This document shows, one piece after another, positions 43,299 to 54,804 of a DNA stretch of 64,000 bases. How positions within the stretch are numbered: the first letter of the stretch is position 1; every line of letters begins with the position of its first letter. The stretch is from Periplaneta americana. Lineage: Eukaryota; Arthropoda; Insecta; Blattodea; Blattidae. Where the stretch lies: assembly GCF_040183065.1 (NCBI RefSeq), contig NC_091121.1, positions 38,591,287-38,655,286 of the forward strand, written 5' to 3'. Made by a program: the position numbers and the translations under genes. Under the pieces are notes generated by a model, which saw only the letters and a program-made list of their open reading frames with translations, was not told where the DNA came from and searched no databases.

Positions 43299-44249
43299 CA
43301 ATGGTTTGATCTAAAAGCTTCAAGATTTTTTAAATACAAGAATAAGAATAATTCAGATACTCATAGGCAGTGCTTTTTTTTTTTTCTGGAAAAAAAGTCT
43401 GTGGAACACTGTAAAATATTTATAACAGCTGGGAGATATTACTATCCAATGCACTGGAATTTTGTCATTTTAAATCTCCTTTTTTTCTAACTTTAAGACT
43501 TCCAAGGCCTAAGCAAAGAAAAATGAATTATTAATATATTTCTCAGTTTCATACTGAAAAATATAACAAAAAGTCCTGGAACACTGTTCTGGCACTTTCT
43601 GCCAGGAAAAAAAGCACTGCTTATAGGATAACTAGTGCCCATCTCCTTGAAAGCACTCTCATTCTGATGTAATCTAGCGTTGCCAGTGTTCCTGCCACAT
43701 TTGAAAGCACTTTTGGAAGTCACTTTTCTAGATCCTGTTTAGTTTCCTCATCATATTTTATTGAATGGTAGGAATGTCACCGAACCTACGACCTTTGAAC
43801 TTCATTTTTAGTCTGGGAAACAAAACGTCAGTGGCAACCAAATCTGGTGAGTAGGGAGGATGGGGTAATACAGGGATTTTTTTTTTTCGGCTATATGTTC
43901 TTAGAGGAGCCATTCTGAAAGAGCTCTTTGCATTATCTCGTGCAAATGCATTAAACTAAAAAAAAACTGTGCTTAACAATTTCAGCATCTCTCTCACACT
44001 TTCATTGTTTTTACGCAAAATTTAATATGCACTCTTTTCTCCTGTGCAGTGTTCATTGTTCGCCCAATAATTGCGTTGCAACTCACTGACGACAAGAGGT
44101 TGTAGCCCATTTTTTTTTGTCTCAGAGGGTTGAAGTTTGAAATTCAGTTTCAATAAACCCCATCCCTCAACCCCTAGAAATAGTAGTTGGCTAGCACAAC
44201 CAATTTTTTGAAGGGTGACTATTTCTTGAAACTTTTTGATCAGACCTCA
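43299..44249 (-). pseudogene. Internally deleted mariner with nested MITE
   Basis: TA-flanked ends (TGAGGTCTGATCAAAAAG from the right; GGTTTGATCTAAAAGCTTC from the left). Minus-strand frames read MNTAQEKRVHIKFCVKTMK, then after a deletion PVLPHPPYSPDL and RLKMKFKGRRFGDIPTIQ, then DFQKCFQMWQE. It is a different mariner family from the 11.6-kb copy. Its middle, including the first two catalytic Asp residues, is gone. Confidence 0.83.
43368..43619. mobile_element. 252-bp hAT MITE inside the mariner
   Basis: The ends CAGTGCTTTTTT and AAAAAAGCACTG carry 8-bp duplications CTCATAGG and CTTATAGG (one change). The mariner sequence is continuous across the insertion. Confidence 0.82.
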
Positions 44250-44629
44250 TAATGTAATTAATTTTGTTCATAATAAAGTGCTTTTTTATTGTAAAACGAG
44301 TATGGTTTTTCTCCCACATATCTGGATTGGATGTTTGTACTCCTTAGCTCTATTTGTCCTATACTTGTTAAGTGATTGCCCTGCACCATACGACTACAAG
44401 TATATTACTAAGGAGACTAGCAACAGCTTTGGTTATGTACTAAACAAGTAGAAAACAACTAAAAAGGAAGACAGGAGGAAAACCCTGGAAATGCTAGTAG
44501 GCCCTATAATGGTACACAGAGGATAATGAAAGAAAGAAGATATTGGTAGACTAAGGCTATCAGGAGAGAGACTTACGGGAGTTTGGGACTGAAAAACAAC
44601 AGTTGTCATAAATCAAATCATGATGATGA

Positions 44630-44645
44630 TGATGATGATGATGAT
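44630..44645. repeat. (ATG)n microsatellite
   Basis: A short tract of ATG units (44619-44645 including flanks). Confidence 0.7.
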
Positions 44646-44704
44646 TTGATATTAGAAAATACAGGACTCTAAAACAGTACCACAGGAATGGTATAAGAGT
44701 TAAA

Positions 44705-44865
44705 ATGCCCTATTTACTTACTTACTTACAAATGGCTTTTAAGGAACCCGAAGGTTCATTGCCGCCCTCACATAAGCCCACCAGCGGTCCCTATCCTGTG
44801 CAAGATTAATCTAGTCTCTATAATCATATCCCACCTCCCTCAAATCCATTTTAATATTATAAAAA
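44705..44865 (-). mobile_element. LINE 3'-end fragment with (AGTA)n tail
   Basis: The complement of TTACTTACTTACTTAC is the tail. GGCTTTTAAGGAACCCGAAG and CGCCCTCACATAAGCCC match the 59.3-kb copy. Only about 130 bp of element remain. Confidence 0.8.
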
Positions 44866-45159
44866 ATATAAATGCCCTATTTAAAAAAAAAGGGGGGGGG
44901 GGACAAATTAGACTGACATTTTTACAGGGCATATATCCTACAAAATATAAACTATTATCCTATAAAAGAGACTCAGGCCATAATGTGGAACAAATACTAG
45001 GGCAGTTATATAATCCACCTTGCATACGTGACCAACTGCACTCCTGCATTTAGATCATATTCAAAGCACGCCTATTATAGTAGAGAAAGAGAAAAGGAAA
45101 GGTTGAGCATCCTCATGACGATAGAGGCAAGCAAGAATTCCTACACAGTAAGGGCCATT

Positions 45160-45560
45160 CTGATTCATTAATTAATAAATTCACTCTTTATTAAGTCACT
45201 CGTTGACTCACTCAAATAATTGATTGATTCATTCATTGATTTATCTACTCACCTACTCAAATGTTTGTTTGTTCGTTCGTTAATGAACTATTTCATTAGT
45301 TTGTTAACTCATTAACTTATTCAATAACTCATTAATTGATTAATTCATTAAATAATTCAATTAATCAATTCATTCTTTAATTAACCGATCAATTACTTCA
45401 TTCACTAATTAATACAATTCAATCATTGATTCATTCAATGATAGGCTAATTAAATAATTAATTCAGTCATTCACTTCTTCATTCACCAATTCATTGATTA
45501 ATTCATTAATTTACTAATTAGCTAATTAATTTATTAATTAACTCACTCGACTCACTGATT
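45160..45560. repeat. Degenerate ATTCATTAATT-rich tandem region
   Basis: A 400-bp stretch made almost entirely of diverged (CATT)n/(TTAA)n-like units. It looks like an old, expanded microsatellite. Confidence 0.7.
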
Positions 45561-45611
45561 CATCCATTCATTGATTTATCCACCCACCCACTGATCTGTG
45601 CGTTAATTAGT

Positions 45612-45755
45612 TAATTTTTTAATCGGTTATTTAACGACGCTGTATCAAGTATGAGGTTATTTAACTTCGATGGGATTGGTGATAGCGAGATGGTATTTGG
45701 CGAGATGAGGCCGAGAATTCACCATAGAATATCTGACATTCGCCTTACAGTAGAC
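45612..45755. repeat. SINE body fragment
   Basis: GGTTATTTAACGACGCTGTA, GATGGGATTGGTGATAGCGA and GGCGAGATGAGGCCGAGAAT form the distal body of the same SINE group as 50.0 kb; the tRNA-like head is absent. Confidence 0.65.
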
Positions 45756-45839
45756 CTAGTACTTTTGTATTAAACAAATGAAGTATTGCATAGTGATACA
45801 AAAATTATCTTTTAGATCATATAAGAAGAAAAAGAACTA

Positions 45840-46370
45840 TGGAGAATTGCCTAACTTACAAATATTCTCGATCACGTCATAATTCACACAATAGAAACAA
45901 AAATATTTTTTGTTTCCATAAAAAATATTCCTTTCTAAATACAAAGTCAGACACGCCTGAGCTTTATGCTCAAAATCTCCTCATTCACTTTTAATTTCCG
46001 TTAAGCCTTACATCTGAAAAACTGAATAATTCACATTTATCTCATCTTTTTACCTCGCTGTGGTTCGTTCATATGCCATTCTTTCATGCTAAAATGACAC
46101 AAACGCACGTGACTTAGAAATTCCAGTCCAGCCTGTGCTGACATCTTAAAGTAATAATTCGAACTTCTTGAATAGTTCTCACCGTAGAAAAATAAATACA
46201 GACATCAGACTTTTCTGCATAATACTGAAAACTGAACTAAGTAGAATATATTATGAATTTTAAAATCAGCTATATAATATGTAATTAAGCTACATGGCGT
46301 ACGTAGAATTTCGTCAAGGGCAGTATCGTTTTATTTTTAAATTGTCGGCATTATCGGGATTTTCAAATGT
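45840..46370. other. Unrecognised AT-rich sequence
   Basis: No motif, terminal repeat or convincing frame was seen here. Confidence 0.45.
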
Positions 46371-46372
46371 AA

Positions 46373-46435
<63 letters not shown>
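46373..46435. repeat. (ATT)n microsatellite
   Basis: About 60 bp of pure ATT units, on the plus strand. No adjoining LINE was recognised. Confidence 0.9.
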
Positions 46436-46437
<2 letters not shown>

Positions 46438-47016
46438 TAGTTTTCTGCTCAAGGACAAGTCTTTTACTGCAATCCCACCATTCTCAAATCTTTCTTATTT
46501 TCTGCCTTCCTCTCAGTCTCCCCATACAATCCATATTAGGGTGAATCGAAAAAATTAAATTACGAATTAAAAAAAAATGTAGTGCGGAAAAGTTGTCATT
46601 ATAGCTAACAATTATGCACACAAAAAATTAGAGCTCCAGATTAAATTTTCACCGAGGCGCAAAGCCTTCCAAGTTTTATAGAACTCACTAAAACTTAAAA
46701 AAATTACATTCTGTAATACTGAATATTAAGAACATTCAGATGTTATAAATGTTTGTATAGATGACTGAATAGACACTTCCAAACTGACAACGCAATATAT
46801 TTCAAATCAGGGTGCGTACTATGTAGAGGGAGGGAGAGAGGGAGGGAACGAGTGAAGATAAGGGGTGGTTATCACTTCTGCTTTCTGTCACAATTTCCCT
46901 TTTTTCTGTTCGTTAGTTTCTTTCGCGCCTTTGATTGTAGTGCACTGTATGTGTGTTTTGATTGTTGCGTATTATTTCTAACTGCGAAATTTTCACCAGT
47001 GAAAACAAAGAAGAAG

Positions 47017-47019
<3 letters not shown>

Positions 47020-47087
<68 letters not shown>

Positions 47088-47284
47088 GTTTATTTTAACT
47101 GGCAGAGTTAAGGCCATTCGGACTTCTCTTCCACTCAACTAGTATGATAGAAAATTATACAATGCTATGAATATAACATAATTAATACAATACAATTCAA
47201 AGCAATACAATACTACAATACAAGACAATATAATACATAATTAATATAATACAATGACAATTCTTTTTATCTTATAATAATTAT

Positions 47285-47317
<33 letters not shown>

Positions 47318-48103
47318 GTAATAGTAATGATAGTCATACCTAAATTAAATTAAATTATTAAACTCGATCACAATCATAATTTCAATTTGACTGCGCCCGT
47401 AAGAAGTCGTTTAGCCTTTTCTTGAAAGTGGTTATTGTTTGGCAGCCCCTTATTTTCTGAGGTAGAGAATTCCATTCACGGGGGACTGAGACAGTAAAAG
47501 AGGATGAATAGTGGGATGTTCTGTGGGCAGGAATTGCTAGGATTTGGCTCTCCTGTGACCTGGTGTTTAGATTGTGATTGGAGGATAAGTAGTCAAACCG
47601 GGAACGAAGATAATTTGGAGTAGAAGTGTGGAGAACTCGAAACAGAAGAGACAGCGAATGAAGTGTTCTACGGTTACTAAGTTGCAGCCAGGATAAAGAT
47701 TTGAACGAGGGTGTAATGTGGTCAAATTTGTGGGCATTGCTGATGAATCTGACACTCATATTGTGCACACGCTGCAGCTTATTCGAAAGGTCAGTTGTCA
47801 AGTCTGTAAGTATTATGTCGCAATAAATCAAACAGTGGTAGTACGAGGGTTTGCACTAAAGTCTGTTTTAATTCTGGCGGGAGGAAGTTTCTGAATGGGT
47901 TAAGAGAATGCATGGTATAGCACACTCTCTTGGATATTTCCTTTATTTGGCATTCTCAATTTAAATTTTCATCCAAGAAAATGCCGAGGTTTCTGACGAC
48001 GGAATGGTACGGAATAGTGGCATTATTTACTGTAATAATTGGGATATGTCTGTTGTTCATTGTGTTCAGTATATCTGTCAGGGCGGAGGAAATTTTTGGT
48101 GTC
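47020..48103 (-). mobile_element. LINE 3' part with (ATT)n tail
   Basis: The (TAA)n at 47020-47085 and GGCCTTAACTCTGCCAGT mark the 3' end. Minus-strand blocks: IITVNNATIPYHSVVRNLGI, FRNFLPPELKQTLVQTLVLP, then SRRTLHSLSLLFRVLH-like, NTRSQESQILAIPAHRTSHY and REWNSLPQKIRGCQTITTF. CR1/L2-like; one frameshift near 47830. Confidence 0.85.
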
Positions 48104-48609
48104 CCAAAAGAAATGGATAGCAAAACACTCCCGACCTATAGATGTAATGAGGTATTATTATCTCTACCCTCGCATAGAATTAAAAGGTGAAGGAACTAAA
48201 GAACCTGCGTGTAATTGCAGAAAAAGTAGTGAGTATATGGAAACATGCTTCGATCCCTGTCATTAATTTCCATGAAAACAATAACAGATATGATATTAAA
48301 TTGTCATAGTAAAGTGAAGAATTGATTAAAAACAAGAAAAAGCAGGAAATCTAATGAATCTAAACTGGACTGTATTAGATGTAACAGCCTAAGACTATTT
48401 GATATTGCAACATGTAAACGTCTTGACTTTGCGAACTGCAAATGTGAAAAGTCGCGAAAAATACCAGAAAAAGAAAGAAATTTCCTGGCCGATCAATGGA
48501 CATGTAGAAAAATGACGATTGGAAGTCTGGACAATGTAGTAACAAAAAGCTGCAAAAACAAGAGGAAATAAGATGCATGAAACGTAAAGGAAAAGAAGAG
48601 CTGAGCCTG

Positions 48610-49226
48610 CCTAGAGAGAAATAAAAAATAGGTTGCAGCCGCCAAATTACTCAAGGAACGACCACTCATATAAATTGAGGGAAAGAAGGCAGAGGACGGA
48701 CACTGGAAAGTTTTCTTTTCTCAATCGCACTATCAGGGACTGGAATGCTTTACCTGCAGACTTACTAAAGGCTTTACCAACAACCAAAAATGCATTTAAA
48801 AATAGGCTTAAGGACCTTACTAATAGACGGTAATTATACACAGTAGTTAAAGGGTGTAAATTATATGTTATTGAAGTGTTGTATCAGTGAAGAAGTATGT
48901 CGTGTCAGTGAAGTGTGCTGTGTAAGTGAAACGTGTTCCTGTCAGTGAAGCTTTACAGTTTATAGTGGCAGTGCAAAGAATTTGAACAGTGAAATGTTTT
49001 TGAAGTGTCAGTGAAATCAGGATAGAATCAGTGAAATGTGTCGTAGTTCCAGTGCAGTGAGTGAGTTGACAGCGGAATGAGTGTAATGTTGAAAGGTAGA
49101 CTACTTGTGCAGATATGAACATATACTCGTGGGTTTTAGTTCGATCTTAGTTTTAAGATACAAATTAGAATATTTCAAATGTTATTTTAAATGATCGTTT
49201 CATTTAATTTAGTATATTCCCTGTTG

Positions 49227-49274
<48 letters not shown>

Positions 49275-49280
49275 GTATTA
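48610..49280 (+). mobile_element. LINE 3' end with (ATT)n tail (plus strand)
   Basis: The frame from 48633 reads RQRTDTGKFSFLNRTIRDWN, ALPADLLKALP and FKNRLKDL, a LINE C-terminus. Repeated CAGTGAAGTGT-like units follow (48890-49080), then (TTA)n at 49210-49275, which is probably the tail. Confidence 0.72.
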
Positions 49281-49389
49281 TTTATTAGTATTATTATTAA
49301 TTGTATTTTTAATTAATAAGTTTATTATTGTCATTATTGAGTGTAATTAGTCACCACTGCCACCGGGTATATACCCATTGCAGCGTGAA

Positions 49390-49460
49390 TACATACATAC
49401 ATACATACATACATACATACATACATACATACATACATACATACATACATACATACATAC
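49390..49460. repeat. (CATA)n microsatellite
   Basis: About 18 CATA units, nearly pure. Confidence 0.92.
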
Positions 49461-49769
49461 ATGCATACATCTATTTCTCCAGAATGCCACACAACAAAGC
49501 GGCTCATCGGGAGGAAATAATTCTTCGGATTCAGATTTCACTTGGAAATATCCGCTGAAGTCTACATCAAGACCTGCAAACCGAAAATGCACTTCGCAGA
49601 TGAGAATTCCTCTGCCAGCAGTTTCAATTACCTCAGCAGTGTTGAAGATTTTAAACTAGTACCTAAAGAGGAAGAAATCAAATTAATATATAAAAGCAAA
49701 ATTCAACGAGAGGTAAAGAAAAATTGTAGTGCTGACCTTGAGAACGAATTAGAAGAAACAAAATTTGTC

Positions 49770-49862
49770 ATTCATTCATTCATTCATTCATTCATTCATT
49801 CATTCATTCATTCATTCATTCATTCATTCATTCATTCATTCATTCATTCATTCATTCATTTA
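49770..49862. repeat. (ATTC)n microsatellite
   Basis: About 22 nearly perfect ATTC units. Confidence 0.92.
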
Positions 49863-50012
49863 TTTTATTCCATAGATCTTACATGAGCAATGAAGCTTTA
49901 AGATGTGGAACATGTCAACATTTTACAATATTACAATTACAATTTTTACAAGTTTTTATAGTTTTACAATTTAGCAATTTTCTACAATTTTTACAATTTT
50001 GTACAATTTTTT

Positions 50013-50190
50013 TTACATTTTGGCGAGATGTAGTGAGATGAGATGAGGTCCGAGGATTCGCCAAAATATTACCCGGCATTTGCCTTTTCGGTGGGGGAAA
50101 CCTCGGAAAAACCCAACCAGGTAATCAAATTTCGACGGAAAGAAACAACTCGAAAGCAGCCACCTCCCTGACGTGAGTTCTGGGTCGTTA
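50013..50190 (-). repeat. SINE fragment
   Basis: TGGCGAGATGTAGTGAGATG, GAGGTCCGAGGATTCGCC and GGGGAAACCTCGG with AACCCAACCAGGTAATCA are the body of the SINE also seen at 0.6 kb. The head is degenerate. Confidence 0.65.
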
Positions 50191-50449
50191 CAGCCTGTAA
50201 ATATTGTTAAGAGTTCTGTTCAGTTATCTCTCTACTTAAGTAATATTACAATTTTTTTAAAGTAACAGAAAATGTAAATAATACAATGAATATTAGTCTG
50301 TAGCAAGCAAAGAACTGCGAAGTTATTTAAATATAGATTTAGATAAAATTCTTAAACTTTGAAGGTAATGCGCTCCGGCTAGAAATCTTGGTATGAGGAC
50401 TAGATTTGGTAGAGATAATAATTAACCCGTAAGACAACTTTTTAGATCC

Positions 50450-51159
50450 CCACATTTTTAAACATATTTAATCGCCGATTTTGATACACCCTAATCCATA
50501 TATCTTAATGTCGTCTATCATCCGACAAATTCTTCTGCTCCGAACTCTTCTCTCGTTCACCATTCCTTTCAGTGAGTCTTTCAGTAGACAGTTTCTTCTC
50601 AGCCAGTGAACTAATCAATTCCTTTTTCTCTCTCTGATCAGTTTCAGGATCATTCTTTCTTCATTCCAACACAGCTTCATTTCTTATTCTGTCTGTCCAT
50701 TTCATACGCTCCATTCTTCTCCATATCCACATTTCAAATGTTTGTATTCGCTTCTCTATACTTAGTCGTAATGTCCATGTTTCTTCCCATATAATACTAT
50801 ACTCCAAACAAAGCACTTCACTAGTCTCTTCCTTAATTCTTTTTCCAGAGGTCCGCAGAAGATGTTTCTTTTTCTGTTAAAAGCTTCGTTGGCCATTGCA
50901 ATCCTTCTTTTGACTTCCTGGCAGCAGCTCATGTTACTGCTTATAGTACACCCCAAGTATTTGAAGCTGTCCACTTGCTTTAATGTCTCATTTAGAATTC
51001 TCAAGTTTACCTTCTCTATTACTCTTCCTAAGACCATGGTCTTCGTCTTGTATACATTTACCTTCATCCCATACTGCTCACAGCTGTCATTTAGCTCCAG
51101 TAGCTTAGTAACTTATCTCCTCTTCTGTTAACAACGCCATATCATCAGCAAATTTTATA
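50450..51159 (-). mobile_element. LINE RT fragment (FADD box to C-terminus)
   Basis: Minus-strand blocks: KFADDMALLTEE (polymerase active-site box, near 51150-51115), MKVNVYKTKTMVLGRV, FKYLGCTISSNMSCCQEVKR, and damaged C-terminal motifs. RTE/BovB-like. The 5' part is cut off at the pogo element's edge. Confidence 0.8.
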
Positions 51160-51650
51160 GGGTAGATGAGGGTAATTGTAAACAAATGCTGTGAGAAATA
51201 CAAAACAGTCAATATAAAAATTTTAATTCGGGGGAATATTTAAATTAACATGTTGGCTAACCTACAAAGCAGTTTGGCGCCAAATAGGAGTAACTGCTTA
51301 GTTGTGAACGAATGTTTTGTAAGAGTCTACAAAAAAAGTTGAGAAAGAATTTTGCTTCACCTTATTTTTGGCATTGTAAGTAAACGTAAAGTGCTATTTT
51401 TTAAGAATATGTTGTTTTTATGAGTAATGTATAGTAGTTAACATTTATTAAGCTTACAATGGTTTTGAGATCTCCCATAACCTCAGTTCATTAAATTATG
51501 ACGTGTTCACATTTGCCCCATAGTTTTAATTGCTTGGGGACAATTGTAAACATGTTTTTTACTATGATAATTATATATAATAAAAGTAATATAATACAGT
51601 TATATGAACACTTTTTAATGATTGAATAAAATTAATAAAATCGGTTAAAA

Positions 51651-51692
51651 ACCATACATGTTTCGGAGGAATGCTCCTCCATCTTCAGTGGT
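51651..51692 (-). ncRNA. Minimal hammerhead ribozyme motif (left arm)
   Basis: On minus: stem I ACCA/TGGT (4 bp), core CTGAAGA, stem II GGAGGA/TCCTCC closed by GCAT, GAA, stem III ACATGT, A at the cleavage position. All invariant positions are kept. Confidence 0.75.
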
Positions 51693-51748
51693 AGTATCAC
51701 GACGCTGCTACAGTTGTTCGACCGCGTAACGTAGCTTAAGGAAGACTG

Positions 51749-51790
51749 ACCACTGAAGATGGAGGAGCATTCCTCCGAAACATGTATGTT
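51749..51790 (+). ncRNA. Minimal hammerhead ribozyme motif (right arm)
   Basis: Same core and stems II and III as the left-arm motif. Stem I is ACCA against TGTT, so one pair is lost. It may be weaker than its partner. Confidence 0.68.
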
Positions 51791-52430
51791 TTTTAACCGA
51801 TTTTATTAATTTTATTCAATCATTAAAAAGTGTTCATATAACTGTATTATATTACTTTTATTATATATAATTATCTTACTCATGAACACTGTTGCATCTG
51901 ACCTAACTTATGTAATTGTAAACATGTTTTGCTATGGTTACATTTCGTACTTTTCAGTAATCAAAGACACCCCCACCCGACTACACTGTAGAGGATTTAG
52001 AGAGGGTTGTCACAGATATGAAAAATAGTAACTATAGTTATCGTGAAGCTCAGGAGAGGTCATTTCATCGTCATATATCATAGGTTAAAGGAACGAAATG
52101 TACCAGTGACCAAAATTGGAGTTGGAAGGAGTACAGCTCTTTCTTCTGAAACAGAACAAAAAATGTTCAGTGTCTGATAGCCCGTGCGGAAATTGGTGTT
52201 TATAATTACTCCCTCTCAAAGGGGTAAATGTAAACAGGTGGGGTAAATGTAAACTAGCAATTAAAAGATGAAAAAAATTCAATCTTATTATTTTAAACCC
52301 ATTTTCAGGGAAAAGAAAGATCTAAAAATAACACAATGTTTCTTTGTCATGCTTACCGTTACTGAGGGTTGTGTAATGTTGAAATATATTTGAAATTAGT
52401 GAAAAGTGTTTACAATTACCCTGGTCTACT

Positions 52431-52502
52431 ACCACCACCACCACCACCACCACCACCACCACCACCACCACCACCACCTCCATCACCACCACCACTACTA
52501 CA
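52431..52502. repeat. (CCA)n microsatellite
   Basis: A nearly pure CCA array that abuts the pogo-like element's right end. Confidence 0.9.
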
Positions 52503-52637
52503 ACTCTTCCCGTGTTCAATTTTCAAATATCTTAAATTTCTTTCACAGATATAAAGCTAAGGGTTCATATTATATTAATATGTGAAAAATGAAGTAGGTA
52601 TTTTTTTCCCTGGAACATCTGTGTAACCTCCTTTAAT

Positions 52638-52841
52638 TATTCCCCTTCAGTTACGTACAACCCAGATTTTACTATGTATTGCATATCCACCGATCCATTT
52701 GCTTATCTAGAATTTCATAAGATCTTCGAGTAATCAAATTATTCCCCTTCAGTTACGTACAACCCAGATTTTACTGTGTACTGCATATCCACCGATCCAT
52801 TTGCTTATCTAGAATTTCATAAGATCTTCGAGTAATCAAAA
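52638..52841. repeat. 102-bp tandem duplication
   Basis: Two adjacent copies (starting TATTCCCCTTCAGTTACG) differ at only a few positions. A young segmental tandem duplication. Confidence 0.9.
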
Positions 52842-52859
52842 CCAATTTCTTCTGGCGAG

Positions 52860-54080
52860 AAACCGTTAGCTAATTGAATCACGACTGGTTCTAAATAACA
52901 AAGAGGGTAAGTTTCTGATATAAGAAGTCTGGAAACTATTGCTTAGAATGCACGCAGTATCTCTTCCTTCGCGACAGGTGTCCAGACCTTCCAATATTCT
53001 GTTGTTTTTCTCTCAAAACTCAGTGTTCTTATTTTAAAATTCCGAGTGGAGTCGCTGGCTGCGTTTCTTCGCAGAGCTTTCCTCGAACAGAGCGACATGT
53101 GTAACACGATGTGGACAACGGAATATAATAGGGCCGATGGCATGATTTAGTAGCCCGGCAAAGGGTTCGGCTCATTATATGTTGGACAATGATTTACTGT
53201 CCAACTCCCAACTGCAATATGGATGAGATCGGATGTTCTTTTTGGAATGTTTCTGCTTTCGGCCCGGCCAGATTTTAGAGTTCTCTGACATCATTAGACT
53301 ACAGACAGAACAGACGTTTTTTTTTACAGTGAAAAATGTTTGTTGTATCTCCTCACCCCTTTGGCGATAGTGGAACCTGCAGTATGATAACACCTTTCTT
53401 TTGTATTATTATTATTAAGTTATATATAGTTAAGGTTACATCGAAGTGAAATTCCATTTTCTAAACAAATAAAGAGAGAAGTCTGAAATTTTGTACAGTT
53501 ATTGTACTCCATGTAAATAAATAGTATGTATACCAAATTTCATCTAATTTGGTTTATAATTGTGTAAATTACTAACTTTTTGTAAATAAAAAACATTTTT
53601 TTAAATCACTATTATTCCTACAAATTTCAACATTTTTGCTTGAAACTTTTAAACACACCAAAACGAAACATACTAGCCAGTGTTTTCATTTTTTTACCTC
53701 TCAAAAATTTATATTGTTAACTCTAAAACCAGTCAAAAAATTAGGAAACTCTTGCAAAAATAATAACATTAAAAAATGTAAGGCTTAAAGATAATTCAAT
53801 TTGTATGTTTTGTTACACACATATTAAAGAAGTTTAAAAAAATTATTAATGTAGTATAGATTTTGTAGGAGAAATAGCATTTTTAGCGAAACAAAATGTG
53901 CAAAAACAAAAGCAAGCAGAAATGAGTTTGAAATATTTGAAATTAATATAAATATATGCATATGCCTTCTAAAAGGCGCTCAAAACATGCAATGGAAAGA
54001 GCAGAAATGCATGAAAATTGTCCCATAGTTTCCTTAGATCGTAAACAAATTTTTAACATTAAAAACTATTTTTTATAAAA
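52860..54080. other. No recognised feature
   Basis: AT-rich sequence without convincing frames. Short frames on minus near 52943-53393 have no family motif. Confidence 0.45.
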
Positions 54081-54084
54081 GACG

Positions 54085-54460
54085 GGACGGGATTCCACAG
54101 TAATATGCACTGTTGGGCGAAGAATCTACGTAAAGATTAATTTTTGGTCCTACAGAATATATCTGTTATGGTGACAATGATTATTAGAGGAGAAAAATTC
54201 GTGTAGCTTAGTGGTTAGATCACTTGGTACGTAGAACCATGATATCTCTGTTGACTGTGTTTGTAATCTCTGTGTAAGTGAATTTCGTGGCTTCAGCTTG
54301 TGTTTTACGTTCTCAGAAGGCAATAAATACAATAAATGTGAGTTAAACTTTCCTTTTCTGCCATGAAATATAATATACCATTTTTACAATGATTATTAGA
54401 GGAGAAAAATTCGCTCCGACGCCGGGGATCGAACCCGGGTCCTTGGTGCTACTATCTAAA
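54085..54460 (+). mobile_element. tRNA-cored inverted-repeat element, rearranged copy
   Basis: Body GGGATTCCACAGTAATATGC then GGTCCTACAGAATATATCTG, followed by TTATTAGAGGAGAAAAATTC and a tRNA-like 5' half (GTAGCTTAGTGGTTAGATCA, ending GTAGAACCA). The next 225 bp run in the opposite sense to the 61.8-kb copy, bringing a second TTATTAGAGGAGAAAAATTC and an antisense box B (CGGGGATCGAACCCGGG). The junctions lie at ACCA and TGG. Confidence 0.75.
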
Positions 54461-54744
54461 AAAAGAGCTGATTTGTTAAAAAGAAAACAAATATTGAAAA
54501 CGCAAAAAATTGCTACACTTCAAAAAATAATAAGAAAAACAACTATGGCAGGATAAGAAACAAACGTGTTCGAGAAATGTGCTAAATTCAGTCAATAAAT
54601 GGTTGGGTAACAGGAAGGAATGGGGACAGATTATCAAAAGTTGTACGAGATAATATTCCGACTGACAAGAGAACGCTGGAAATATCCCGAAAAAGATAGA
54701 ACAACTCACTTTCTAATAGGCTAGAAGCCTAGGATTAAGAGAAG

Positions 54745-54804
54745 AAGAAGAAGAAGAAGAAGAAGAAGAAGAAGAAGAAGAAGAAGAAGAAGAAGAAGAA
54801 GAAG
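54745..54804. repeat. (GAA)n microsatellite
   Basis: About 20 AGA/GAA units. Confidence 0.92.

Larger units (their letters stand above)
51566..51875. mobile_element. Fold-back element with paired hammerhead motifs
   Basis: Two arms of about 125 bp are near-perfect complements around a 55-bp spacer. Arm edges read GATAATTATATATAATAAAA and its complement. Each arm carries a hammerhead core near the spacer. It is inserted within the pogo-like element. Confidence 0.85.
51160..52429 (+). mobile_element. pogo/Tigger-like element, transposase N-terminus only
   Basis: Inverted ends share GGGTAATTGTAAAC with TA flanks (51158-51159, 52430-52431). Around 51970-52200 the frames read YTVEDLERVVTDMKNSNYSY with REAQERS and NVPVTKIGVGRSTALSSETE, the psq-type helix-turn-helix of jerky/Tigger transposases. 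The catalytic domain is missing. A fold-back element is nested at 51566-51875. Confidence 0.78.

Noticed and set aside
45160-45560. Possible satellite or origin-like AT-rich block
   Set aside because: It is a degenerate tetranucleotide array without a fixed unit or further structure.
49328-49886. Frames encoding long Tyr-Ile-His-Thr or Ser-Phe-Ile-His repeats
   Set aside because: They are translations of the (CATA)n and (ATTC)n microsatellites.
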